A model generated the notes under the pieces. The model worked only from the letters and a program-made list of their open reading frames with translations. It had not been told where the DNA came from and did not search any database. Made by a program: the position numbers and the translations under genes. Source: Actinoplanes oryzae (lineage in GTDB: Bacteria > Actinomycetota > Actinomycetes > Mycobacteriales > Micromonosporaceae). From it: a stretch of 50,962 bases of DNA. The stretch covers positions 1 through 50,962 of the forward strand of contig NZ_JAUQWH010000050.1 of NCBI RefSeq assembly GCF_030757795.1. Direction: 5' to 3'. This document shows, one piece after another, positions 1 to 7,370 of this stretch (its first letter is position 1; every line of letters starts with the position of its first letter).

Positions 1-2
1 CG

Positions 3-248
3 CAGCCACCCGCCGGTCCGGTCCCGTCGCCGTCGGTGCCGGCGTCCCCGAGCCCGAGCCACGCCCCGCAGGTCAGCCCGCAGCCGAAGAGCGGGAGGGC
101 CGGCCCCGGCACCGATGCTCCCGGCGCGACGCCGGACGGGCCCGCCGGGACGAAGGCGGTCACGACCGGCACCGATGATCCGGTACCGCCCTCACCCGCG
201 CCCGGGGGAAACGACCCGGGAGAGACCCCGTCGCCGTCGCCCCGGTGA
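3..248 (+). CDS. C-terminal tail of a Pro/Ser-rich protein (5' end outside window)
   Basis: An open frame enters from the left edge and runs to a TGA at 246-248 with no internal stop. The visible part (about 81 residues) is low-complexity: Pro, Ser, Gly and Thr dominate, with SPSPS, PSPAPGG and TPSPSPR stretches. Such tails usually lie outside the membrane or link domains in actinobacterial secreted proteins. No catalytic domain is visible, so no function is assigned. A secreted protein at 20655-22010 ends in a similar Pro/Thr-rich tail, but that resemblance is compositional and does not prove homology. Confidence 0.55.
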   Translation, partial: QPPAGPVPSPSVPASPSPSHAPQVSPQPKSGRAGPGTDAPGATPDGPAGTKAVTTGTDDPVPPSPAPGGNDPGETPSPSPR

Positions 249-254
249 CAGGAT
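249..254 (+). promoter_or_regulatory. Possible -10 box of a leaderless promoter
   Basis: CAGGAT lies 6 nt before the GTG at 261 and no Shine-Dalgarno sequence is present, the layout of actinobacterial leaderless genes. No good -35 is seen, so this is inference. Confidence 0.3.
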
Positions 255-260
255 GGCCCG

Positions 261-668
261 GTGAACTGGACACTCGAGGTAGTGGTGGTGCCCGTCGCCG
301 ACATCGATCGGGCCAAGGAGTTCTACGCCGGAAAGCTCGGCTTCCACGTCGACCATGACACCGCGTTCGGCGACGACGTCCGCATCGTGCAGCTGACCCC
401 GCCCGGTTCCGGCTGCTCGGTCGTCATCGGCAAGGGCGCGGTGCCCGCCATGCCGCCAGGCTCGATCAAAGGCCTGCAGCTCGTCGTCCCGGACATCACC
501 AAGGCGCACGCCGAGCTGGTCGAGCGCGGGGTCGAGGTCAGCGACGTGCAGGTGCTGGGGGAGAACCCGAAGCCGATGCCGCATCCGCTGGACAACGTCG
601 GCTTCGTGTTCTTCGACGACCCCGACGGGAACAGCTGGGCCGTGCAGCAGATCTCCGCGCGCGCCTGA
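261..668 (+). CDS. VOC-superfamily (glyoxalase/bleomycin-resistance-like) protein
   Basis: A 135-residue single-domain protein with the VOC fold pattern. It starts LEVVVVPVADIDRAKEFY, the usual first beta-alpha unit, then has GFHVDHD and VQLTPPGSGCSVVIG, and ends with FVFFDDPDGNSWAVQQ, the usual last strand with a DPDGN turn and metal-site acid position. Members include glyoxalase I, fosfomycin and bleomycin resistance proteins and dioxygenases. The substrate cannot be told from sequence. The GTG start follows directly after the upstream gene (12 nt gap) with a CAGGAT box and no RBS, suggesting either readthrough from upstream or a leaderless transcript. Confidence 0.8.
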   Translation: MNWTLEVVVVPVADIDRAKEFYAGKLGFHVDHDTAFGDDVRIVQLTPPGSGCSVVIGKGAVPAMPPGSIKGLQLVVPDITKAHAELVERGVEVSDVQVLGENPKPMPHPLDNVGFVFFDDPDGNSWAVQQISARA

Positions 669-705
669 CCGTCCCGGCCGCCCTGCCGGCGAGGCCGGGG
701 CTCAG

Positions 706-840
706 GTCGGGGCTGCCGTGCCGCGTGGCCGTGCCGCGTGGTCGGGGCTGCCGTGCCGCGTGGCCGTGCCGCGTGGTCGGGGCTGCCGTGCCGCGTGGCC
801 GGGGCTCAGGTCGGGGCTGCCGTGCCGGCGTGGCCGGGGT
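706..840. repeat. GC-rich tandem repeat, about 35-bp unit
   Basis: Units beginning gtcggggctgccgtgccg start at 706, 741, 776 and 810. The first two are identical 35-mers, the third is about 34 bp with an altered end and the fourth is degenerate (ggcgtggccggggttc), running into the 3' end of the FAD monooxygenase at 841. The array fills the gap between two convergent genes. It is a simple minisatellite and not a CRISPR array, because there are no unique spacers. Confidence 0.8.
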
Positions 841-1947
841 TCAAATCGGGGCCGCCATGCCGGCGTGGCCGGCGCGCCGCAGGGCGTGGACCTCGTCGTG
901 GCGGCCGGCGACCTCGCAGCGGCCGATCGCCACGGACGTCTCGACCAGCCGGCGGGCCCGCTCGTGGCGGCGCTCGTCGTAGGCGGCGAAGGCCACGGCC
1001 AGATCCTCGTGCCGGGTGACCTCCTCGGCCAGCACGACCGCGTCCTCGATCGCCAGGGCGGCACCCGACACGAGCTGCGGCGACGGGGAGTGGGCGGCGT
1101 CACCGAGCAGGACGCCGCGGCCCGCGTGCCACGGTCCGTCGACGAGAAGGGCGTGCACGGGGCGGCGTACCACCTGGGCCGGGTCTTTGATCGTGTCCCG
1201 CACGGCGGCGAACGGGCCGGTGAAGGGGGCCAGCAGGGCCCGCATGCCGTCCGCGAGCTCCGCGGCCGGCAGCTCCGTCGGCTGGGCGAGGCTCTGCGTC
1301 AGGAAGACGTAGGCCTTGGCGGCGGAGATGGGGATCAGCCCGGTGGTGAAGGTCGGCCCGGCGTACGTGTGGATCGCGCTCGCCCACTCCGGCCGGTCGA
1401 CGAGGGCGCGCCACACCATCTGGCCCGTGTACCAGGGCTTGCCGGGCAGGCCGAGCTGCTCGCGGGTGCGCGACCGGACCCCGTCGGCGCCGGCCACGTA
1501 GTCCGGGGTGCGGGTGGTGCCGTCGCTGAGGCGTACGGTGCCGGTGCGGGGGTCGAGCTCGTCCACCGCCAGGCCCGTGCGCAGCACCGTGCCCAGCGCC
1601 TCCGCCCGCTCCCGCAGGATCCTGTGCAACGCGGGCCGGCCCATGCCCACCTCGGCCGGCTGCCCGGGACCGAGCACGCTGGGCAGATCCATCGTGGCGC
1701 GCACGGTGCCGGCGGCGTCGCAGTGCAGCGTCCGGAAGATCGGGCAGCCGGCCGCCGTGCACTCGTCGGCGAGTTCCACCGCCCGCAGCGCCCGCACCGC
1801 CGGGCCGGTGAGGCTGAGCCCCCAGCCGGCCACCGCCCAGTCCGGCCGCACCTCCACGACCTCGACCTCGTGCCCCGCCCGCCGCGCGGCCACCGCGTGC
1901 GTGAGCCCCGCGATCCCGCCCCCGACGATGAGCACCGACCGCCCCAC
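841..1947 (-). CDS. FAD-dependent monooxygenase (PHBH/UbiH-type group A flavoprotein)
   Basis: About 368 residues. The N-terminus VLIVGGGIAGLTHAVAARRAGHEVEVVE is a Rossmann FAD-binding GxGxxG fingerprint. A DG motif (YVAGADGVRSRTREQL) and a GD motif (GVLLGDAAHSPSPQLVSGAALAIEDAVVLAE) follow in the usual order for single-component aromatic hydroxylases that use FAD and NAD(P)H. The substrate is unknown. The GTG at 1947 is preferred because GGGGAG lies about 9 nt upstream and VLIVGGG follows at once. A GTG at 1974 is in frame but would lie against the palindrome at 1975-1991. The gene is transcribed away from the small secreted protein at 2092, and the palindrome between them is a likely operator. 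Confidence 0.85.
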   Translation of the reverse strand: MGRSVLIVGGGIAGLTHAVAARRAGHEVEVVEVRPDWAVAGWGLSLTGPAVRALRAVELADECTAAGCPIFRTLHCDAAGTVRATMDLPSVLGPGQPAEVGMGRPALHRILRERAEALGTVLRTGLAVDELDPRTGTVRLSDGTTRTPDYVAGADGVRSRTREQLGLPGKPWYTGQMVWRALVDRPEWASAIHTYAGPTFTTGLIPISAAKAYVFLTQSLAQPTELPAAELADGMRALLAPFTGPFAAVRDTIKDPAQVVRRPVHALLVDGPWHAGRGVLLGDAAHSPSPQLVSGAALAIEDAVVLAEEVTRHEDLAVAFAAYDERRHERARRLVETSVAIGRCEVAGRHDEVHALRRAGHAGMAAPI

Positions 1948-1974
1948 GACACCACGCTCCCCGGCTCGTCCCAC

Positions 1975-1991
1975 CGGTCCAGTGTGGACCG
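1975..1991. promoter_or_regulatory. Perfect 17-bp palindrome, putative operator
   Basis: cggtcca-gtg-tggaccg: two perfect 7-bp arms around a 3-bp centre, 28 bp upstream of the preferred start of the FAD monooxygenase and within its divergent intergenic region. The symmetry and position suggest a repressor site. The regulator is not in the window. Confidence 0.45.
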
Positions 1992-2091
1992 CCGGCGCCG
2001 GTCGTCACCACCCCGCACGGGTGACTGACACGGTGCCCGCCCGCGTTGTTTGATGACATCTCCGCTGGTGTCCGGACATGGGGGAGAAATC

Positions 2092-2430
2092 ATGGTCGTG
2101 TCGCGTGTACTGGCTGCTGCTGTCGTGGCCGCGGGGCTGGGCGTTGCCGCCCCCGCGAGTGCCGCGCCGGGCGGGTGCCGGGTCAACGTCCTCTGCCTGT
2201 ACGGCACCAGTGGCCGGGTGAGCCAGTACTCCGAGCTGACCGACTACTTCCAGCAGCTGTCCCGGTCCGACGTCACGTACGCCTGGAATCGCACGCCGGG
2301 GGCTGTCTACTTCAACTACTCCACCGGCGTGACCAGCTGCATGCTCGGCAATCGGGAGGCGAGCGTGCAGCACGCCGGCTACGGGACGGTGACGGGGGTG
2401 CGCCTGGTGGCCGCCAACCGGTGCTACTGA
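2092..2430 (+). CDS. Small secreted protein, possibly of the peptidase-inhibitor I36 / crystallin-like group
   Basis: 112 residues. A typical Sec signal peptide (MVVSRVLAAAVVAAGLGV then APASAA, cleavage after ASA) precedes a mature domain of about 85 residues with Cys at CRVNVLC, TSCMLG and NRCY. Four Cys suggest two disulfides. The CLYGTSGRVSQYSELTDYF segment resembles the first repeat of small secreted actinobacterial proteins assigned to peptidase inhibitor family I36, but the match is by eye and weak. The ATG at 2092 is chosen because ggggag lies just upstream and the signal peptide begins there; the in-frame ATG at 2050 would put extra residues before it. A strong hairpin follows the stop. 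Confidence 0.65.
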   Translation: MVVSRVLAAAVVAAGLGVAAPASAAPGGCRVNVLCLYGTSGRVSQYSELTDYFQQLSRSDVTYAWNRTPGAVYFNYSTGVTSCMLGNREASVQHAGYGTVTGVRLVAANRCY

Positions 2431-2433
2431 GAC

Positions 2434-2472
2434 GCGCAGCGCCGGCCACCGCGCGGGTGACCGGCGCTGCGC
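2434..2472 (+). terminator. Strong stem-loop after the secreted protein gene
   Basis: gcgcagcgccgg (2434-2445) pairs perfectly with ccggcgctgcgc (2461-2472), and cacc/ggtg extends the stem inward. No U-tract follows, as is common for actinobacterial terminators. It starts 3 nt after the stop codon. Confidence 0.65.
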
Positions 2473-2495
2473 CGTCCTGCCGGCGATCGCGCTGC

Positions 2496-2606
2496 TGTCA
2501 GCGCCAGCGGCGATCGCGGTGCTGTCAGCGTTTGCCGGCGGCCGTGGTGCTGTCAGCGTTTGCCGGCGATCGCGGTGCTGTCAGCGCTTGCTGGCGGCCG
2601 CGGTGT
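2496..2606. repeat. 27-28-bp tandem repeat derived from the 3' end of pgl
   Basis: Copies of tgtcagcg start at 2496, 2523, 2551 and 2579, each followed by a ccggcg(at/gc)cg-like block and ggtgc. The last copy spans the pgl stop codon (complement of tca at 2581), so the array looks like repeated duplication of the final codons plus stop of pgl into the downstream spacer. Confidence 0.75.
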
Positions 2607-3315
2607 CGAGCAGCCAGAGGGTGCGGGACGTGCCGGCGACGCGGGCGGCGGGCAGGGCCTGGTCGCCGCCCAGGGCCGCGGCGACCGACACGGCCTTGTC
2701 CGGGCCCGCCGCGACCAGCCACACCTCGGTCGCCGAGCGGATGGCCTCCAGCGTGAGCGAGATGCGGGTGGGCGGCGGCTTCGGGCTGTTGTGGACGGCG
2801 ATCGCCGTGCCGGTGCCCGTGGCGTCGGGGTGCTCCGGGAAGAGCGACGCGACGTGGCCGTCCTCGCCCACGCCGAGCATGAGCACGTCGAAGGCCGGCA
2901 CCGCGCCCCCGTCGGCGGCCGCGGCGAGCGCCGAAGCGTACCGGGCCGCGGCGGCGGGGGCGTCGTCGCCGTCCGGGCCGTCGGAGGGCGGCATCGCGTG
3001 CACCCGGGCCGGGTCGAGCGGGAGCGCGTCGAGCAGGGCCTCGCGGGCCTGGGTCTCGTTGCGGTCCGGGTCGCCGGCGGGCAGGAAGCGCTCGTCGCCC
3101 CACCACAGGTCCACCCGGGCCCAGTCGATGGCGGCCGAGGCGGGCAGCTCCCGGACGGCGCGCAGCACCTTCGCCGCGACGCGGCCGCCGGTCAGCACCA
3201 CGTGGGCGTGACCCCGCACCGCCTGCGCGTCGATGATCGTGGTGACCAGGCGGGCCGCCACGGACGACGCCAGCACGTCGGCGTCGGGAACCACCACCAC
3301 AACGGTCTCGCTCAT
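2581..3315 (-). CDS. pgl: 6-phosphogluconolactonase (DevB/SOL type)
   Basis: 244 residues, normal for the family. It hydrolyses 6-phosphoglucono-1,5-lactone made by Zwf, the second step of the oxidative pentose phosphate pathway. Motifs fit the SOL/DevB fold: VVLTGGRVAAKVL (phosphate loop), DWARVDLWWGDERFLPAGDPDRNETQA (the WGDER substrate motif) and FDVLMLGVGEDGHVASLFPEHP (the GxGxDGHxASLFP active-site motif with catalytic His). It is the last gene of the minus-strand operon, 85 bp after opcA, with a hairpin in that gap. Its 3' end is repeated in the spacer behind it. Confidence 0.95.
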   Translation of the reverse strand: MSETVVVVVPDADVLASSVAARLVTTIIDAQAVRGHAHVVLTGGRVAAKVLRAVRELPASAAIDWARVDLWWGDERFLPAGDPDRNETQAREALLDALPLDPARVHAMPPSDGPDGDDAPAAAARYASALAAAADGGAVPAFDVLMLGVGEDGHVASLFPEHPDATGTGTAIAVHNSPKPPPTRISLTLEAIRSATEVWLVAAGPDKAVSVAAALGGDQALPAARVAGTSRTLWLLDTAAASKR

Positions 3316-3346
3316 GGGACCCCTCGTCTTCCGCGAAATGGCAACA

Positions 3347-3377
3347 GGGCCGCCCGCCCGGGCAGGCGGAACGGCCC
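3347..3377 (-). terminator. Hairpin between opcA and pgl
   Basis: gggccg (3347-3352) pairs with cggccc (3372-3377), with an inner ccgcc/ggcgg stem. Read on the minus strand it follows opcA and is followed by a T-richer stretch. It may be a partial terminator that lowers pgl relative to zwf-opcA, or an RNA processing site. Confidence 0.4.
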
Positions 3378-3400
3378 CGTCGATCTTAATCCGGGCCTGA

Positions 3401-4414
3401 TCAGGCCGCCGAGCCGCCCGGACCGGCCATGGCGCCCTCGCCGCCGGCCTGGCGGGCCAGCGCCGGGTCCTTCCAGACGTGCACCCGCGCGGGCGGCTTG
3501 CGGTCCAGGTCCTTGATGCCGGCCATCGCGCCGAGCGCCTCGCCGTAGATCTGGTCCGGGTCGAGGCGGCGCAGCTCCTCGGCCAGCTCGTCGCCGACCG
3601 GGCGCTTGGGGAGCGGCATGTAGCGGGGCTCCTGGCCCGTCCGCGAGAACAGCGCCGTGCCCTCCTCGCGGGTGACCGTCACGCAGTCGCCGTTGGCGCA
3701 CTCCAGCTGCACCGAGTGCATGCGCGGCGCGCGGTCGGTGTGCTCCCAGACCGGATCGATGCCCAGGCGCGACTTGAGCCAGCCGACCATCAGGGCGGCG
3801 GTCGGGTCGGTGCGCGGCGCCACCACGGTGGCGCCGGTGACCCGCTCCTCGGTGGAGTCGAACGCGCCCGCGACCAGGGTGCGCCACAGGGTGATGCGGG
3901 TCCAGGTCAGGTCGGTGTCGCCGGGGGCGTAGTCGACGGCGCGCTGCTTGAGCGCCGCCACCGGGTCGGCCGCGAGCTTGCTGTCGGTGATGCGCCGGTC
4001 GGCGACCACGCCGAGGAAGTCGTTGGCGATCATGTCCGGCGGCGAGCTGTGCCACCAGGTGACCACCGGGACGTCCGGGGCGAGCAGCGGCATGACGACC
4101 GACTCGGCGTGCAGGGCCAGGCGGCCGTACATGCGCATGACGACGGCCTCGGCGGGGCCCAGCCGGCCGCCCACGACGATCTCGGCGTCGAGGCGGCTGC
4201 GGCCCTCCAGGTCGGAGCGGACCACGATGAGCAGCCGGCACGGGTGCGCCGACGCGGCGATGGTCGCGGCGGCCTCGGCCTCGCGGACCTGCTTCTCCTC
4301 GACGACCGCGACCAGCGTCAGGGCGAGGCCGGAGGCCACACCGCCGGCGCTGCGCCGTTCGGCAGCGAGGGCCTTGACGACCTCGTTGCCGGTCGTGTCC
4401 CACAGACCGATCAT
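3401..4414 (-). CDS. opcA: Glucose-6-phosphate dehydrogenase assembly protein OpcA
   Basis: 337 residues from the ATG at 4414 (MIGLWDTTGNEVVKAL), the start normally seen in OpcA. The family is specific to actinobacteria and cyanobacteria and is needed for an active Zwf oligomer. Visible landmarks are RRSAGGVASGLALTLV, a central PDVPVVTWWHSSPP segment, and LTWTRITLWRTLVAGAF. Its start overlaps the zwf stop by 4 nt (ATGA at 4411-4414), so the two are translationally coupled, as expected for partners in one complex. An in-frame upstream start at 4474 would intrude into zwf and is rejected. Confidence 0.93.
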   Translation of the reverse strand: MIGLWDTTGNEVVKALAAERRSAGGVASGLALTLVAVVEEKQVREAEAAATIAASAHPCRLLIVVRSDLEGRSRLDAEIVVGGRLGPAEAVVMRMYGRLALHAESVVMPLLAPDVPVVTWWHSSPPDMIANDFLGVVADRRITDSKLAADPVAALKQRAVDYAPGDTDLTWTRITLWRTLVAGAFDSTEERVTGATVVAPRTDPTAALMVGWLKSRLGIDPVWEHTDRAPRMHSVQLECANGDCVTVTREEGTALFSRTGQEPRYMPLPKRPVGDELAEELRRLDPDQIYGEALGAMAGIKDLDRKPPARVHVWKDPALARQAGGEGAMAGPGGSAA

Positions 4415-5937
4415 GCCCGCCTCCAAGCACGGCCCTCGCGGGCCAGCATCTCGTCCGCCGCACGCGGACCCCACTCACCCGACCGGTACGGCTCGGGCTT
4501 GGTGCCCGCCCACGCCGCCTCCATCGGGTCGATGACCGCCCAGCTCTGCTCGATCTCGGCGGCGTCCGGGAACAGCGTCCGGTCGCCGATGAGCACGTCG
4601 AGGATCAGCCGCTCGTACGCCTCGGGGCTGGACTCGGTGAACGCCTCGCCGTACTGGAAGTCCATCGCGATGTCGCGGATCTCCATGGTGGAGCCCGGCA
4701 CCTTGGACCCGAACTTCAGCACCACGCCCTCGTCCGGCTGGACCCGGATGACCAGCTGGTTGTTGCCCAGCATCTCCACGTCGGCCGGGTCGAACGGCAG
4801 GTGCGGCGCGCGCTTGAAGAGGATCGCGATCTCGGTCACGCGCCGCGGCAGGCGCTTGCCCACGCGCACGTAGAACGGCACGCCCGCCCAGCGCCTGTTC
4901 TGGATGCCGAGGCGCACCGCCACGTAGGTCTCCGTGGTGGAGTCCTCGGGGATGCCCTTCTCCTCCAGATAGCCCACGGCGCGCTCGCCGGCCACCCAGC
5001 CGGGAAGATACTGCCCGCGCACGGTGCCCTCGGCGATGTCCTTGGGCAGGGCGATGGCCTTGAGCACCTTGAGCCGCTCGGCGCGGATGTCGTGCGGGTC
5101 GAAGCTGGTGGGCTCCTCCATGCTGACCAGGGCCAGCAGCTGGAGCAGGTGGTTCTGCAGGACGTCGCGGGCCGCGCCGGACGCGTCGTAGAACGCCGCC
5201 CGGGTGCCGATGCCGACGTCCTCGGCCATGGTGATCTGCACCGAGTCGACGTACTTGGAGTTCCACACCGGCTCGAACAGGCTGTTCGCGAAGCGCAGGG
5301 CCAGGATGTTCTGGACCGTCTCCTTGCCGAGGTAGTGGTCGATGCGGAAGACGTCCGCCGGGTTGAACACCTCGTCGACCAGCTGGTTGAGCTCGACGGC
5401 GCTCTGCAGGTCGTTGCCGAAGGGCTTCTCCACGACGACCCGGCGCCAGCCGCCGGACTTGGCGTTGTCCGCCATGCCGGTGCGGTTGAGCTGGTTGAGC
5501 ACCATCGGGAAGGCGACCGGCGGGATCGAGAAGTAGAACGCGGCGTTGCCGGTGATGCCGTTGCGCTCGCGCAGGTCGTCGAGGGTCTCGGCCAGCGTGT
5601 CGAACGCGGCGTCGTCGTCGAACGAGCCGGGCACGAAGTGGAACTGGCTGGCGAGACGCTGCCAGACGTCCTCGCGCCAGGGCGTGCGGGCACCCTTCTT
5701 GGCCGCCGCGTAGGCCAGCGCCTCGAAGTCGCCGTCGCCCCAGTCGGCCCGGGCGAAGCCGAGGACCACGAAGCCCGGTGGCAGCAGACCCCGGTTCGCG
5801 AGGTCGTACACGGCCGGAATCAGTTTCTTTCGCGACAGGTCACCGGTGACGCCGAAGATCACCAGAGCACACGGCTCCGGGATCCTGGGCAGCCGTCGGT
5901 CCTGTGCTGTGCGCAGCGGATTACCCACGTGTCCCAT
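4411..5937 (-). CDS. zwf: Glucose-6-phosphate 1-dehydrogenase
   Basis: 508 residues, full length. It oxidises glucose 6-phosphate to 6-phosphogluconolactone with reduction of NADP. The N-terminal nucleotide site is VIFGVTGDLSRKKLIPAVYDL (GxxGDLxxR/K), and the active-site signature RIDHYLGKE is intact. VVEKPFGND and the C-terminal substrate domain follow. It lies 41 nt downstream of the PGI relative and overlaps opcA. The ATG at 5937 leaves about 20 residues before the Rossmann strand, typical of actinobacterial Zwf. Confidence 0.97.
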   Translation of the reverse strand: MGHVGNPLRTAQDRRLPRIPEPCALVIFGVTGDLSRKKLIPAVYDLANRGLLPPGFVVLGFARADWGDGDFEALAYAAAKKGARTPWREDVWQRLASQFHFVPGSFDDDAAFDTLAETLDDLRERNGITGNAAFYFSIPPVAFPMVLNQLNRTGMADNAKSGGWRRVVVEKPFGNDLQSAVELNQLVDEVFNPADVFRIDHYLGKETVQNILALRFANSLFEPVWNSKYVDSVQITMAEDVGIGTRAAFYDASGAARDVLQNHLLQLLALVSMEEPTSFDPHDIRAERLKVLKAIALPKDIAEGTVRGQYLPGWVAGERAVGYLEEKGIPEDSTTETYVAVRLGIQNRRWAGVPFYVRVGKRLPRRVTEIAILFKRAPHLPFDPADVEMLGNNQLVIRVQPDEGVVLKFGSKVPGSTMEIRDIAMDFQYGEAFTESSPEAYERLILDVLIGDRTLFPDAAEIEQSWAVIDPMEAAWAGTKPEPYRSGEWGPRAADEMLAREGRAWRRA

Positions 5938-5978
5938 CCTGCCAGCTTTTTGTCGTCCCGAAGGGTTACAGCGAAGGG

Positions 5979-7370
5979 TCAGGCCCGCAACATCCGGGCA
6001 GCCGCGAGCAGACGGGCGACCCCGTCGGCGCGATCGGCGAGGTGCAGCCGCAGCAGCGGACGTCCGTGCCGGGTCACGGCCCGGCGGGCGGCGGCGGCCC
6101 GGGCGGCCCGCAGCTCACCCAGCGTGTACGCCGTCCCGGGCACCGCCACGTCCGCGGCGTCCGCCCCGGTGACCTGCAGGAACGAGCCGTTGCGCAGGTC
6201 AGCGGCCGTTTCCGGGGCGGTGTCCAGGGTGACCGGACGCCCGGCGGCGGCGGCCAGCAGCGGGCGCAGCCCGGCCAGCTCGGCCTCCGACGCGGGGTCG
6301 AGCAGCACCACGACGGACAGATGATCATGGACGCCGGCCGTCAGCTCGCGCAGCGCGCCCGCGGTGTCCCGCACCTTCGCAGTGGTGAAGATCTCTATAC
6401 CGCCGTCGGTGCATGCGAGTGTCACGTCGTCGCCGGCGTCCCCGGCGGGGTCGTGCGGACGGGCGCCGCGCAGCCGGGCGGCGATCTCGGCGGCCCGGTG
6501 CCACACCACGAACTGCGCGCCCAGCGGCCCGTTGACGGCGATGTCGGGCGCCGTGCCCCGGCCGCCCGGCATGGTCCCGGCGGCGAGGCTGCCCCCGTAC
6601 GCGATGGTGGTGACGTCCTCGCCCCGCGCCCCGGGGCTGTCCGGGCCCTCCGCGGCGACCGGCACGAGGCCGGCGGCGGTGAGCCGGGGCGCGATCCACT
6701 CGGCGAGGCCCTCGAGCCCGGTGCCGTCGTTGACGAGCGCCACCGCGTCCGCGCCGGCGAGGGCTAGCCCCAGCGACAGCGCGGGATTGTCCGTCTCCGC
6801 CTCGAGCGACGGCACGACGCGATCGGCCTGGTCGAGCAGGTCGGTCACGTCGGCGCCCGCGAGCGAGACGGCGACGACCGCGGCCAGCCCCTCGGCGCCG
6901 GTCAGCAGGGGCTCCGGCCCGCTCGTGGCGACGAAGTGCCGGGCGGCCTCGGCCTCGGTCAGGCCGATCTCCAGGTAGCCGGCGAGCAGCACCCGCCGCA
7001 GGTCCTCGGAGCCGGCGCCCAGCACCGTGACGGTGCGGCGCAGCAACTCCTCGTCCTCCAGCAGCCCGCAGACCCGGGCCGGGTCGGGCCCGTCGAGGAC
7101 GGTCAGGTCCAGCCCGAGCGTCCGGGCGACCGCCTCGGCGGCGCGTCCCGGGCCCGTCAGGACCACGTGGTCGAGATCACCGAGCTCGTCGTGCAGCTCC
7201 GCGAGCTGGGGGAGCAGCTCGCGGCCGCGCGTCAGGGCGTGCCGGACCGGCTCGGTGCCCAGCCCGGCGAGACGTGCCACGACCGGCTCGCGGCGGGAAG
7301 CCGCCGCGGGCGCACCGAAGACGGCGAGCCCGGCGGCGGCCTCCACGGCCGCGAGCAGGTCGGTGGTCAC
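5979..7370 (-). CDS. Phosphoglucose-isomerase-like protein, probably catalytically inactive
   Basis: 463 residues. Its position (between tal and zwf) and flanking framework ([99 protein letters not shown]) place it in the actinobacterial PGI family, whose members are usually about 550 residues. The phosphosugar motifs are gone: GMGGSSLAPE is [10 protein letters not shown], SSKSGxTxET is [17 protein letters not shown] is [10 protein letters not shown], and the FNQP and HSTGQYHKGG catalytic segments are absent. The frame is open and starts with a GTG overlapping the tal stop (GTGA at 7367-7370), so it is expressed with the operon. A structural or regulatory role is inferred; it could also be an old gene decaying slowly. 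Confidence 0.75.
   Translation of the reverse strand: MTTDLLAAVEAAAGLAVFGAPAAASRREPVVARLAGLGTEPVRHALTRGRELLPQLAELHDELGDLDHVVLTGPGRAAEAVARTLGLDLTVLDGPDPARVCGLLEDEELLRRTVTVLGAGSEDLRRVLLAGYLEIGLTEAEAARHFVATSGPEPLLTGAEGLAAVVAVSLAGADVTDLLDQADRVVPSLEAETDNPALSLGLALAGADAVALVNDGTGLEGLAEWIAPRLTAAGLVPVAAEGPDSPGARGEDVTTIAYGGSLAAGTMPGGRGTAPDIAVNGPLGAQFVVWHRAAEIAARLRGARPHDPAGDAGDDVTLACTDGGIEIFTTAKVRDTAGALRELTAGVHDHLSVVVLLDPASEAELAGLRPLLAAAAGRPVTLDTAPETAADLRNGSFLQVTGADAADVAVPGTAYTLGELRAARAAAARRAVTRHGRPLLRLHLADRADGVARLLAAARMLRA

Noticed and set aside
718..2028. 436-residue plus-strand open frame opposite the FAD monooxygenase
   Set aside because: Its start lies in the tandem repeat and the sequence is Arg/Gly/His-rich; the minus-strand protein has clear FAD motifs.
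2496..2606. CRISPR-like array
   Set aside because: Repeats are directly adjacent without unique spacers; it is a minisatellite. The same holds for 706-840 and 28561-28703.
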